NCBI GenBank assembly: GCA_958298945.1
Contig: OY282605.1
Span: 110,294,267-110,358,266 of the forward strand
From: Atherix ibis
Taxonomy: Eukaryota > Arthropoda > Insecta > Diptera > Athericidae
Direction: 5' to 3'
DNA length: 64,000 bases
Of this stretch, positions 25,251 to 37,744 are shown piece by piece. Position 1 is the first letter of the stretch; each line of letters starts with the position of its first letter. Made by a program: the position numbers and the translations under genes. The notes under the pieces are model-generated. The model was not told the origin of the DNA, made no database searches, and worked only from the letters and a program-made list of their open reading frames with translations.

Positions 25251-26125
25251 AATATTATTAACTGCATTATTTTTATTTAACTTTTGAATTAATATTTTAA
25301 TAATATTCAATATAATTTTTTTTGTGTTACAAATTTTCAATTTGTTTAATTAAAATTTACTAATTTTTTTAAATTTTTATTTACTTGTTGTGTTCAAATT
25401 TCAACCTAAATTTTTTTTGCAATTGTTTTATTATTATAAGAGTTAATCTATAGAAAAAATTATTCAATTTTTATGCAACTAAATGATTTTAAATTTTTTT
25501 ATTTTTGTTTATTTCATTTAATTCTATTTTAAAATTAATTTGTTTTTGTTTGTCATTTAATTTTTTTTTGTATATTTTTACCGTTAAATTTATAATATTG
25601 TTTATTTCTTTAATTTTCAAAATATTTTTACATATTTTTTTTTTGCTAAATAATTTTTAATTTGTTTGATTTATTTTTTATGTAATACATTTTTTTTAAA
25701 TATATTTTAAGCTTATTTTTATTAAAATAATTTGTTTTTTTTCTCATTTTAAATAATTTTATTCTTATAATAGTAATAACTGGTTTTCTTTTCTCTTTAA
25801 ATAAATATTAATTAATTAATTAAACATGATTAGCCTTAACTGCATCTTTAAAAATTTCCTTAGTAAGGCAGTCACTTAGAATTGATGATCCATTACATTT
25901 ACTTGTTGTTGAGCTCTCCTGGAATTGGTTTAGAGAATTTTAATTAATAAATGAAAAATTTCGCTCCAAAAAAATAAAAAACACAAAGTAAAATAAAAAG
26001 AATAAAATATTTAAGAAAATCGTTAAAATTAACCAAAGAAAAATGTCTTAAAAAGGAAAATATTAGAAAGAACAAACTTAATAAAAAATATTTTTTACAA
26101 AAATGAAAGTTTTTAACAATTTTTC
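25251..26125. other. AT-rich spacer, nothing seen
   Basis: It is low-complexity without features. Confidence 0.4.
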
Positions 26126-26845
26126 AAAGTGCGGTATCGTTGACGCACGTGTAAAAATAAGGTACGCAGTTTTTTTTTGTATTTTGTTGTTCGAAAACAG
26201 CAAGTAATTTAAAAAAATACGAAATAGGATAAAAAAAATATTTGTAAAATAATTGATTATCAAAAGAAGGGTAAATTACTATTCATTTTTAGCGTACGTC
26301 TTGTAACCACTGTTAAAGTAAACGCACGTAAAAAAGTGACACGCGCCGCCTTTAGTTCTCATGCATAGAACTATGTACCGGAATGCGTGAACTTTTACGT
26401 GGACGAATGGAATAGAAAAGACAAAAATACGTTCAATCAATATGAGTGAGCGAAAACGCTTATGTTTGATATGCGCGCACATGAGAAATCCATCTCAGTC
26501 AGTTACGTCAAAGAGCATACGTCGATCGCGCGAAGCACTTTTAATGCATTTGTTCGTTAATTTGTGCCTATTATATGAAATATCGCATCCCCTGAGAATA
26601 AGACAGAAAGAGATAGAATAATAGTGGGTTTTAACGTACGTGCGCTGTCACTGAGTGTGATGGAAGCGCATCAGTGTATTCGACGGAGGCACATTTAACA
26701 GCTAATTTGAGATTATAAACGCGAATTTGCTTATTTATCAACTAATTTATTATAATTATTTGTTTGCAATAATACGTTGCACAGCAATATGCGACGATAA
26801 CTTAGGTTTTTATAATTTCGGTCAAGCTGTTCTGTACGGAAGTTA
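26126..26845. other. ACGTG/GCGTG-dense island (left part, split by mariner)
   Basis: It contains CACGTG at 26146-26151, cgcacgtaaaa near 26324, ttttacgtggac near 26394, gttacgtc near 26503 and aacgtacgtgcgc near 26633. The same style of sequence resumes at 28130, so the mariner split a single island. No open frame or known element was found. Confidence 0.45.
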
Positions 26846-28120
26846 CAGGTGCATAAGCTTAAATTTGGTCATAGATGGCGTGAGTGAGCGTATTAAGTTA
26901 CCATGGACACGCCATACTTTTTTTTCATGAGTTTGACATCTGTCAACATTAATCAATGCACATTGTCAGCAATTTCGTACAACAACATACATTTTTCCTT
27001 TGGTAATTATGCCTAGTATTGTGCCAAAAAAAGAGCATATGCGGGAAGCTCTGCGTTTCTACTTCAATTTGAAGAAATCGGCTGCCGAATCGGATCGAAT
27101 GCTTATGGAGGCCTATGGTGATAGTGCTTTATCGGAAACAACGTGCCGAGATTGGTTTCGTCGGTTCCAAGACGCCAATTTTGACTTGTCAGACAAGAAA
27201 CGTGAAAATCAGCCTAGGAAGGTTGAGGACCATAAATTGCAGGCTCTTTTGGACGAAGATGATACCCAATCGCAAAAAGTGCTCGCGGAGCAAAAAAGTG
27301 TTACTCAACCAGCCATTTTCATGCGTCTGCGTGCCATGGGGAAGATTGAAAAGATCGGAAAATGGGTGCCGCCTGAATTGAACAATAGGCAGATGGAGCG
27401 ACGCCAAAACACATGCGAAATCTTGCTCGCTAGACAAAAAAGAAAGTCGTTCCTGCTTCGGATTGTGACAGGCGATGAAAAGTGGATATATTTCGAGAAT
27501 CCTAAACGCAAGAAATCGTGGGTTGATCCTGGCCAACCATCAACATTTTCCCCAACACCAAATCGCTTCGGACGGAAGACTATGCTGCGCGTTTGGTGGG
27601 ATCAGCAGGGTATCGTCAACTATGAGATGTTGAAACCTGGTGAAACTATCAATGCCCACTGCTACCACCAACAACTGATCAAATAGCACCGTGGTCTGCG
27701 TGAAAAAAGGACGGATTATCAACAAAGACATGACAAGCTTATTTTTCTCCACGACAACGCACCATCATACACGTTAAAAATGGTCCTAAACTACTTGGAG
27801 ACACTCAACTGGGAGCTGCTACCCCACCCAGCTTATTCACCAGACCTGGTCCCTTCCGACGACCACCTGTTTTCGTCGATGGGCCACGCGCTCGCGGAGC
27901 AGCACTTCGATTCTTACGAAGATGTCCGAAAATGGCTTGATGATTTTTGCCTCGAAAGAGAAGGAATTTTTTTGGCGCGGTATCCACAAATTGCCCGAGA
28001 GATGAAAAAAATGTGCAGCTAGCGAGGGCAAGTACTTTGAATAAATTTGTTTTTGCTTTCTATGAAAAAAAAACATGTGTTTTTGACTAAAAATTTTTGG
28101 ATTTAAGCTTATACACCTGG
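26846..28120 (+). mobile_element. Nearly intact DD34D mariner element
   Basis: It is about 1.28 kb, bounded by imperfect inverted repeats: caggtgcataagcttaaat at the left (26846 on), and at the right gatttaagcttatacacctg (ending near 28119), which is its complement with one change. A TA precedes the left repeat. It encodes one transposase with a single stop, and its 3' end is shared with the fragment at 11.2 kb, so the family has moved more than once here. Confidence 0.9.
27000..28022 (+). pseudogene. mariner transposase with one in-frame stop
   Basis: This is a cut-and-paste DD34D transposase of about 340 codons, the usual full length. The probable native start is MPSIVPKKEHMREALRFY at 27009. 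The N-terminal helix-turn-helix pair contains SETTCRDWFRRFQ. WVPPEL is the linker. The catalytic acids are in TGDEKW, HDNAPSY and YSPDLVPSDDHLF, the last with D in place of the more common Y after PSD. The only break is TAG at 27684-27686, where a Gln codon would be expected; reading continues in the same frame to TAG 28020-28022. It looks recently inactivated, although YTLKM replaces the usual HT/HV stretch after the second acid. Confidence 0.92.
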
Positions 28121-28300
28121 TGACAATTTCTGTGTCGAAACGCGCACGTCTTTCAACAAGAAAAAAGCTTTTCTCTGCTCACACGTACGTGTATTCACTT
28201 ATGCGGTTGTTTTATTCAAAGATGCACGTGAATTTCTACGAAATAAGAGCGCTTGTTTGGCGCACAGAAAGCGTGCGTATTGTCTTTTGGAATTAAAGTA
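28121..28300. other. ACGTG/GCGTG-dense island (right part)
   Basis: gcgcacgtc, cacacgtacgtg, a CACGTG at 28225-28230 and gaaagcgtgcg occur within 150 bp. It continues the island interrupted by the mariner. Confidence 0.45.
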
Positions 28301-28350
28301 AAATTCACCGCAGATAGTAATTAATCTTTTTATAATTGAGGAAAAACTAA

Positions 28351-31300
28351 TTAATTTTGTCCAAAACCTCTAAAAACACTAAAATTTTTGCCTGAAAATA
28401 ATTTCAAAAAAAAAAAACTCACTGTTCCAATCGATGATATTTTCGGTGTTTCGCTCTGCTCCGAGCTAGTTTGTCGTTTAAGGGCACGATATTTTCGATA
28501 TTTTCCCAATGCGGGCAAAATTACCAACATCACACCTGAGATCGATATGAAAAATCCCGCAATATAAAATGATAAATCGTAAGTTCCAGTTACATCGTAA
28601 ATCCAGCCTAAATCAAAAGAGATCAAGTTGATATAAAATTTAAAATGCAAATAGTTTTTTTAATAAAAGTAGAAAAAAAAAGAACAATTCTAACCAGCCA
28701 AAGGTGGTCCAAGCAAATTGGCGATTCCTTGAACCAGCAACAGTAGTCCATAAGCGTTGGTAAACTTTTCCAATGTGATCAATTCAACCAAAATAATACT
28801 TGTTAGGGAATAGTTGGCCGCAATGAAAAGGCCAAATAGACCAGCTACAGCGCTGAGCCACTGAAATTATATGAAGAAAAAAAATTAAATAATTTTGAAA
28901 ATGGTAAAAATCCAATCCGAGCATAATCGCTTACCATGAAAGAGTGTGAAAGCGGAACCATTGCGGTTACAGCACCGCAGAGTGCCATGCAAATAGCATA
29001 AACAACACCGGCACTTATCCACTTGACGTCGCCAAGGTATCCAAGAATAATCTACACCGAAAAGAGATGAACTTTCGATTAAAAAGGAAAAACACACAGC
29101 GAAATGATGGTCTTACCTCGCCGATCATGTTCAGAATTCCGATAGTGCCGATCAGCATGGCAGCATCTGTCTCGGAGATTCCCATTTTGATGGCATTGTC
29201 AGTCAGGTAGACGTACGGAACGTCGTACCAAGTGTACAGAAGGAAATTGGAAATGGCAAACAGCAAAAATCGAATGTCAGCGAAGTAGGAAAAGTCCAAC
29301 AAGTCGACCAACAGGTTCTTGAACTCATCAAACACTTGGAAACAGTGCGTCTTCTCCTTGGCTATGGTCGTCATTGAGTTTCGGTAGATGTCCGGACAAG
29401 AGGAGGCCCGCAGTCGGTATCGATTGATGTTCAGCATAGCGCCACGATACGTGAGCGAATGGCGGTGAATTCGCAAATCTTTCAAGTACGCCGCCGACGG
29501 TTGTTGTCGATGCTAAAACGAAAAGTCGTCAGGTCAAACACAAATCGGATTTAAGCAAAAAACAAACTTCCTCAAGTTGGGAAGTTGGGAAATCTTGACG
29601 AAAAGGTAAACTTTATCAAAATAAAGAAAATAAAATTACATCTCGATTGTGATGGTGCCCTTCGTTCTTCTTCAGCCACGCAAGTAGAGCCTGTTCGTTG
29701 TTGAGTTGATCGGCATGAACTTGACTGTTCTTCCCCAGCTGGAGCGGTGGGAAGGATTTTTGCATATTGTTCGGACTGAGCGGACCACCTTCAGCAGAAA
29801 CGCCACTCTTCGATGCAGACAGAGGCTCACTAAAGCTGCGAGAGTGCAACAATCCGGGGTAGTTTTGTAGTAAAATATGTGGTACATTGCGATGGGTTGA
29901 CAACAATTCCAACACTTCGAGGGGGACCTAAAAACAGAAGAGCATAAGAGATGAGCAGGCGAGTTTAACACATCACAAAAGCTCTACAAACCTTTTCGCC
30001 ATTCCGTATGAACGTTGGTAGCGTAACGAGCGAACTAAACAGTCGAGAGTCGTCCAGATCTTCTATACGCATGTCTGCATTATCGCCGCCGTTTAGGCCA
30101 TCATTTTTTGGCACCGGCATTGTCTGGTTCAGATTACTGGAAGTGCCGCCTGTATTCGTACTATTGCTAACGGAGAACGAATCAGCAGACACGCCAAGCT
30201 TGTTTCGTTTCCGCTCTTTGGCACGCAACTTGGCACGATGAGTGATCCATTCGAGATCGCGCATCAACATACCGCAGACGCACATGTTGAGGAAAATGCC
30301 AGCCAAAATTAACGTTGTTCCACGCCACCCGTACTCCTCCAACAGGAAATGTGTCAATGGAGCGAATATGAATGTTCCAATACCGCTGCCACATACTGAC
30401 AGACCGGTAGCGAAAGATCGTTTCTTTTCGAAATAATATGCCACGATGACAACCGCTGCCACATAGCACAAACTAAGGCCGAATCCTGCCAGTATTCCAA
30501 ATGTGAAGAACAGCATTTCCATGGAGTTGCTGAACGCCGATGTCACAAATCCAATACATGCCAGAATCGACCCTGCAATGGTGACTTTGCGACACCCGTA
30601 CCGGTCTGTTAGAAATGAGGCGATCGGTCCTGATAGCAGTGGTATTGCCATGAATAATGAGCCTATCCACGCGGTTTTCGCCTTACCCTCACCAAAATAA
30701 TTGAGGAACTCGACGAAAATGACCCCGAAACTAAACGTAACTCCGTCAGCGATCAAGTTTACCAAGAATGAGGCAAAGACCACAACCCAACCCCAGCCAC
30801 CGTCGGGTGCGCGGGCTTCCGAATATTGACCTATCGAGCTGCCGTCGTCTTCGCTAGATGAACTGGAGGAGCCCGATGTTCCTGACGCGCGAGACGCAAT
30901 GCTACCCACGGGACTCTTGCACTCTGAACGACGCCGATTCGAATTCGAGCATCCAGCTGCTGTTCCTAAAGCTTCGTCGCTGCTGTGATGTGGCATAAAT
31001 TGGACATGCAGCACTGGCCGTTCGTTCTCACCAGACCCTGCTGCGCCTGAATTTGTTGCTCCGCTTCCTTGGTTGTCCACAGCGGGCGATAGATTTAAAC
31101 TCAGTCGGTGGCGACTCTTAGGCTTGTTGCCAAAACTGAGAGTCGATGGTGATTTAACGATGCTGCGTGGACGTTTCTCATTATACCGTTCGATCGATGG
31201 AAGCAATGGATTAGACGCATCCTCTTCATTCAGCTGACGATTATCACCGTCAACTGCCTGCAGCGAATCAATTAATCGATTCACCTCCTCAGATTTGACG

Positions 31301-32007
31301 TCAATTTCATCGTCTTGAACACTCTCCCTGCGACTTATACCAGAAAAAATTTTATTCACGTAGTCATTGTAGGGAGCTGAATTCGTTTCGAATGCGCGAT
31401 CGCCTTCGTTATTGGCTTTCGACTCGTCAGTGCCTAAGTTCCTGCCATATTCCTCGTCGTGATCGCCGGAACCGTTGCATTGATTATGGCTGTTCGTGGA
31501 CTCTACAGTCGGTGATCTACGAAGTACATTCCGCATACCAATACCAACACCCCCTAGACCGCCAGCTCCTCCTAGACCGATCGTTGGCAAACCACCGCTA
31601 ACACTAGATGAATTGTTTCCTGTACTTTTTAATATCGGCACCATAATCGGTGCCACCGTTGGCACCGTAACACCACTAAACGCCTTGCTATTCAACACTG
31701 TACTCTCGCGCGCAAACTTTTCACTCGCGTTTCGATCTAATTGCAAATGATCGCGATTCGATTCGTTTTCATTTCCATTAATGTGCTCATCACAATTCTC
31801 ATCACTGATAATTTTTTTACTACCAATTCGTCCCTTGAGAAACTTTTTATTGTTTTTATTGTCCGTTTGTTGCTGTTCATTGTTATCACTCGATTGATTC
31901 GTTGATTGATTCGTATTAGCACTACTACATAAAACACTATTGTTACTATTATTAATAACGTTTCCGATAAAGCCATCCTTTGGGCTATTGGATCGATTGA
32001 TATCCAT
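28351..32007 (-). CDS. SLC16-family (monocarboxylate transporter-like) membrane transporter, six coding exons
   Basis: Major-facilitator transporter of the SLC16 group, expected in the plasma membrane; the substrate cannot be read from sequence. Minus-strand exons: 32007-29992, 29927-29640, 29512-29117, 29051-28935, 28860-28695 and 28607-28351. Every intron is GT-AG; junction phases are 0,0,0,0,1. The ATG at 32007 is the first in this frame after a TAG at 32025-32023. Residues 1-400 are a polar Ser/Asn/Gly-rich tail, much longer than in vertebrate members. The family signature PDGGWGWVV at 401-409 opens TM1, and YYFEKKRSFATG is at 524-535. TM1-6 end near 582, a long cytosolic loop follows to about 845, and TM7-12 are in the last four exons. 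The length is about 1,080 residues if the last exon reads to its TAA. A strong donor (GTGAGT, 28422-28417) sits just after residues SSIGT, so the tail may instead continue into a distant exon. I cannot assign a named orthologue. Confidence 0.93.
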
Positions 32008-32072
32008 TCCGATAAATCGCGACTAAATTGACGCCTTAATGGATCCAAAAGTGGGCCTATCATACGGAAAAC
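32008..32072 (-). other. 5' part of the transporter's main exon (UTR or alternative coding)
   Basis: An acceptor (ccattttag) at 32074-32073 opens the big exon. The frame of the main ATG has a TAG at 32025-32023, so this stretch is untranslated for that start. The same TAG doubles as a possible alternative acceptor, after which TCG CGA TTT ATC GGA leads directly into the ATG. Confidence 0.55.
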
Positions 32073-32099
32073 CTAAAATGGAATTATTGGAAATAAGAA

Positions 32100-33800
32100 A
32101 AAATGCATTTAATTTTTAATCGATGATAAATTGTCTCATTTAAAAAAATCATTTAATTTGGTTAATAGCGACGATTTTTCGATAAGAAAACGACTGATTT
32201 AATTGTAGATGATTCCTTTAAAGTTATAGAAAAAATCAATTGGTTATCAGCAGAAATTTAAAAAAAAAATACGATTATCGTTCGTTCAAAATTTGATCTT
32301 TCGACGATTATTGGTAAGATTTTCCATATAAAAAAGAAAATCAACTTTATTGTCAATTATTACTTTAAGAAATTAGAAAAATCGATTGAATATCGATAGG
32401 GATCATGCAGAAATGACGGAAAAACCAATAATCACGTTTTAAAATGCGATTTTTTCGATAATCGGGGAGATTTTTTTACAGAAAGAAGGAAAATCTACTC
32501 TACTGTCGACAATTTATTCATAGAAATAAGAAAAAGTTCATTTAATTATCGAATGAAAATTAAAAAAAAATTGATTAAAATGTTTTAAAATCGATTTTTT
32601 GAATTAATCTAAATTTTTGTTTAAGATTCTTACTGATAATCAATATTTTCAGATAAAATCGATAAAAGTTCTTTAAAAATGCGATTTTCTTCATTATTAT
32701 CGATGATTCCTAAACAGAAATAGAAAAAATCAATTGATTATCGATAAGATCCTCATAAAAATTAGGGAATTATCGAAATTTCAATCTTTTGCCTATTATT
32801 GGTAATATTTTCAATAGGAAGAACAAAAATTAACTTTATTGTCGATTATTACCATATAGAATTAGAAAAATCGGTTGAATATCGATAAGGATCATGCAGA
32901 AATTCCGGAAAAGGTAATAATCACTATTTAAAATGCGATTTTTTCGATAATTGGCGAGATTTTTTTACGGATAAAAGGAAAATCTACTCTATTGTCGACG
33001 ATTTCTTTATAGGAAATAAAAAGGATCATTTGATTGTGGAATAGCTACTCATAGGAATTAGAAAAAAATCAATTAAAATATTTTAAAATTAATTTTTCGT
33101 AATAATCGGTAACATTTTTTACAGAAAGAAGAAAAATCTAATTTTTGTTTAAGAATCTGATTAATAATGTATTGAATAATACTAAAATATTTTCATACAA
33201 AAATCGATATTTATGATTTATAAATACGATTTTCTACAATAATCGGTGATATTTTTGTTAGAAAATGGAAAAAATTACTTTATTACAAAAAAAAACGATC
33301 GTGCTTAAAAAATTAGATTTTGTTTCGATAATTGGTCATATTTTTGATAGTATACAAACGGTCAATTTTATTGTCGACTCTTTTTTATAGAAAAAATTCA
33401 TTCAAATATTTCACAATCGATTTTTTTGTTCTACTCAATGATATTCTTAACAAAAAGAAGGAAAATCTATTTTTTTTTTATTTAAAAGACTGATTGATAA
33501 TCATTCGATTTATTATATTATCAGAAAAAAATCGATAAACCTACTTTAAAAATGCTGTGAAAAATCTTTTTACAGAAAAAAAAATTTAGCTGATTATCGA
33601 TTATAGAAAGTACAAAAAAGAATCAACGCTGTAAAAATTGTTTTTTTAAATAATCGATATTTGTTTATCAATAATATTCTTATAGAAATTCGTAAAAAAA
33701 AAGTCGATTATAAATTTTTTAAAAGTCGATTCTTCTTTTTGAATATTGATAATATTCGTTTCAGAAAAAAATGAATGCGGTTGCAGTAAGATCTTCGTAG
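32100..33800. repeat. Long-period ATCGAT-rich intronic array
   Basis: Blocks such as gaatatcgatagggatcatgc, gcgattttttcgataatcgg and tactctactgtcgac recur. Two clear units start near 32341 and 32827, about 485 bp apart. Shorter sub-blocks around cgattttttcgataatc recur roughly every 100 bp. The array lies in the transporter intron between 34001 and 32072. Confidence 0.7.
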
Positions 33801-34000
33801 AAATCAGTATATATATATTGGTTATATTTCAACAAAAAGAAGAAACGAAACCGATGACAATTTTTATTCACTTATTTCGCACAATGTCCTTTCTAATGAT
33901 TTATTATCGATAATTTCACAAAACTATAAATTATTTTAAGTAATAAAAATTTCAATCATTTCATATTATTTTATTGCACGTTTAATTGGTATTAACTTAC
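33801..34000. other. Intron 3' of the 34-kb exon
   Basis: It contains the GTAAGT donor at 34000-33995 and is otherwise AT-rich. Confidence 0.5.
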
Positions 34001-34136
34001 TTCGAGTTTAAAAGACAACACCGTTCTTTTTTCAGGCACAATGGAGGGTGGCGAAAGGCTATCACCAAATAATTTTAAACGTTCTATTAGTTGCGCTGCC
34101 ATGCGGTACCCAACCTATATGCGATTTATACTGAAA
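34001..34136 (-). CDS. Upstream exon of the transporter gene with its own ATG (34 codons)
   Basis: An open segment begins with ATG at 34102 in a good context (ccgcATGG) and encodes MAAQLIERLKLFGDS through SFKLE. It ends at a perfect donor, GAA|GTAAGT (34000-33995), in phase 0. Acceptors at 34137 or 34131 (tttacag, tttcag) bound it on the 5' side. Joined to the stronger acceptor at 32073, its frame runs out of register with the transporter and overlaps its start as an upstream ORF. Joined to a weaker acceptor at 32023-32024 (atttag|TCGCG), it is in frame and adds 39 residues before the transporter ATG. Which acceptor is used is undetermined. Confidence 0.55.
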
Positions 34137-35420
34137 CTGTAAAGAAAAATAATAATAGTTAAAAACACATTAGTTCATAATTTATATAAGTTTTTAATTA
34201 TTTGTTAAGTTCTTGTCTATTTTCTTTTTTCTTAAAGTTTAGATAAAAAATGTTTTCAATTTCAAATAGAATTTTTAGAGTATAATTTTTTGGTATTCCC
34301 AGATAATTGCTGGAAATATGGAAATTATTCAAAAAAAACTCGAAAATTGGTCTGCGAATTAGAGTTATTTCCATTTAGTTTTTTTTTTATAATATTTAAA
34401 TTTGCCAACAAAAAAAAAACCCTTGTAATAGTAAAAAACAATAGAAAAATACAGAAATTTTTACTCGTAACTTTGATGTGCAATCTCCCGAAAATTGTGT
34501 ATCCTCAAAATAAAAATAAATATTTATGTTTTCTTAAATATCAATTTCTTTTCAAAGAAAACTGCATTTAACATTATTAACTATTGCAAAAAAAAGGTTA
34601 AAATTTCAAAATCAACGGAAAGTGTTTATTCAAACTGAATAACTCATCTTCGAATAATGGTCTAACTAAGCTAACCAAAAATAATTTCTTTAAAATTATT
34701 TACGAAAATTAAAAAGAAATCATATACTTTTTTTTCTTATAAAATCGAAATTTTTTGTATAAAATTTGAGGAAAAAAATTATTTTCTACGAAAACTAAAA
34801 ATTTCTTTGCTTTTTCAAAGTAAAAAATCCAAAGTGTGAGATTTTTAGTGAAGCCCAAATCCATGTAACAAAATGTGCATATGATTCGCTGGGAATTTAT
34901 CCAAGACACACAAGGCACGTCAAATAATTTACCAACAAAACGTCACAGCGTTATGGAAAAACTGGTGCAACTCTTAGTAATTGGTTTGCAACTTTACTAA
35001 TTATGGGATTTTGTCGAGAATAAATGGAATTTCGATTGTCTTCGCAGCTGAAGAACATTAAAAATTTATGCAAGAAAAACGATATTTTCGCTAGAATTTT
35101 TTTTTTGAAAATATTTTCTTTTACAAACGATACTATTATTAAAATCACAATTATAGAAGATATTTATTACAATTATTTTTTATTCTATAATTTATAAAAT
35201 TTTATGCTATATTTGCTTATTTCTTTTTTAAGTAAAATATTAAATTACCTCGGAAGAGGGGAAAATTTTCAACAAATTAATTTAATTTATAAAACAAGCT
35301 CTTTTTCTGTGTTTTTAAAAAATAATGGTCATATGAAAAATCACCAATAAAAAACTTTGATAAACTTTGTCCTTGATTAGCTTATCAAAAGTAGTTTAAT
35401 TAGATTTAAATGAAAGGAAA
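34137..35420. other. Transporter intron, AT-rich
   Basis: Only chance frames were found; no repeat unit was resolved. Confidence 0.45.
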
Positions 35421-36235
35421 AATGAAAATCAACTTGTTTTTCGATTGTTTCATTATAAAATTAGGAAAATCCGTTGAATATCGATAGGAATCATGCAGAA
35501 ATAACGGAAAAAGCAAAAATAACGTTCTATAATTGCGATTTTTTCGATAATCGGTGAGATTTTTTACAGAAAGATGGAAAATTTAATCTAATTTTTTGTT
35601 TAAGAATCTGATTAATAATGAATTGAATTTTACTATTTTCAGACAAAAGTCGATAATAACGATTTAAAAATGCGATTTTCTTCGTTAATTGGCAATAGTT
35701 TGGTGAGAAAATAAAAAAAATCAACATTATTATCGATGACTCTTAAACAGAAACAAAAAATCAATTGATTATCGATAAGATCCTCAAAACAATTAGAGAA
35801 TTATCGATTTAAGTGCTTTGAAATTTCGATTTTTAACGATTATTGGTGATGTTTTCAATAGGAAGAATGAAAATCAACTTTATTGTCGATAGTTACTTTA
35901 TAAAATTAGAAAAATCGGTTTAATATCGATAGGGATCATGCAGAAATTATGGAAAAAGCAATTATCACGTTTTAAAATGCGATTTTTTCGATAATCGGTG
36001 AGATATTTTACAGAAAGAAGGAAAATATAATTTTATGTATAAAAGTCTGCTTGATATCTGTTTATTCTTCTGTTTATTCCTAAACAGAAACAGAAAAAAT
36101 CATTTGATTATCGACAAAATCCTCATAAAAATTAGAGAATTATCGATTACCGTGTTTAAAGCATCGAAAAATTTCAATTTTTAACGATTATTTGTGATAT
36201 TTTCCATATAAAAGAAATAAAATTTTGATAAACTT
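35421..36235. repeat. Second block of the ATCGAT-rich long-period array
   Basis: It has the same units as at 32.1-33.8 kb: gttgaatatcgatagg then aatcatgcagaaat recurs near 35475 and 35920, about 440 bp apart, each followed by gcgattttttcgataatcgg. The 34-kb exon and unique intron separate the two blocks. Confidence 0.7.
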
Positions 36236-37744
36236 TGTCCTAGATTAGCTTATCAAAAGTGATTTAATTAGATTAAAATGAAAAACTTTTGTTGAAACGA
36301 TAAAAGACAAAATTAGAAAATATCAAAAAGTAAATCGAGTAGTTTTAGTGGTTTTATTCACAACGAGTACTAAAAAATGTTAAATTATTGTCTACCAAAT
36401 TGAATACTCTTTTTTCTCACTTAACAACGCTTTTCTAAATATATTTTTAAAGAAAATGTGCTGTTTTTTTATGTGTCTATAATAAGAATAAATAGTTAAG
36501 AATTAAAAGTCAATAGTAAAAGGAGATTTAGGCCTGGACAAATTTCAAACGAGAGCTCGCATTATCAACACGTGTGCTGTACTGTGTTGCCTGTTATTTC
36601 TATTTTTACCATCAACTAAGTCACTTAGGAATTGTGCAATTTCGTAAAAGAATATTCATTTAATCTTGTTTTTATCCTCTATTATTATAATAAACCGAGA
36701 CTGTTATGGATTCATTTTCAGTACATAGAAAACAAATTTCATTTCAGACCAATAGGAGCGTAGCAGTTTCAATGTATTCGCAGCTCTTGTTGTAACTAAT
36801 TACCGGGTCGAATAGTAAAAACCATAATCTAAATGGTAAAAGCACTTGTATTAACTCGTAACCAATCCATGTGTGCAGTGAAGGAACTGTTGCGATAAAC
36901 CAAAAATAGAATCTGACCCTTCGGGCAATAGTAAAATTAGAATTTTTCATATTTCTTTGATGGTAAACTTAAAATCTCTCGTGTTATTTTTTAATTTTGT
37001 AGTTTGAAAAAGACCTAAACTAACATTTTGGAAAAGTATTTTTATTAAATGAATTTCCACTACCAAAGGCTATTTTCAGTAATTATTGGAAAAATATTTC
37101 ATTTTAGTTTCCGGTATTAAGTGAAAATAACAAAATAATACCAAAAAAAACAAAATTCTCTATTTTATGTCATAACTTCAGAATAAAAACTAAAAAATGA
37201 ATAAAAATAAACAAATAATCATCTTCCCCGAAGCGGTTACTTAAACAATAAGTCGATACATATCCAAGGCAATAATAATTTAAAGTTTCAATTACAAAAA
37301 TAAGCTTATCTGTTAAATACAGTTACCATAAGAGATAAAGTTCACGATTAAAAATAGAATTTTTATCTGTATTTTTTTCATACTTAGAAACGTGAGCTTT
37401 TGGAATTTTTTTTGTTCAATTAAATGCAAATAATTTTAGCACGTATTCAATTAGTCATTTCATCCACCTTTGCCAAGACGTAGACATTTTTAAAATGAAA
37501 ACAAATATCATTTTTAGTTGAAAAAAAATGAAGTTCAGTTTGAATTCGGCGACAAAACATTATGAACCCAGAAATTAAAATATGAACGTCGGCACTTGGA
37601 AGCGTAATAACAAAAAAGTGCAATTGACATAAATATTGTACAGAATAGTTTTCACTATACAAAATCAAATGTTAAAAATAAAGAGAAATATCAAAATTAC
37701 TGATGATAATATTGGTTTCTTAGTTAAATTAAAAATATCAAATA
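36236..37744. other. Transporter intron, nothing specific
   Basis: It is AT-rich, with a slightly GC-richer patch at 36.54-36.62 kb. No coding signal was found. Confidence 0.4.

Noticed and set aside
27189..27536. 115-codon minus-strand frame inside the mariner
   Set aside because: It is a shadow of the transposase gene on the other strand.
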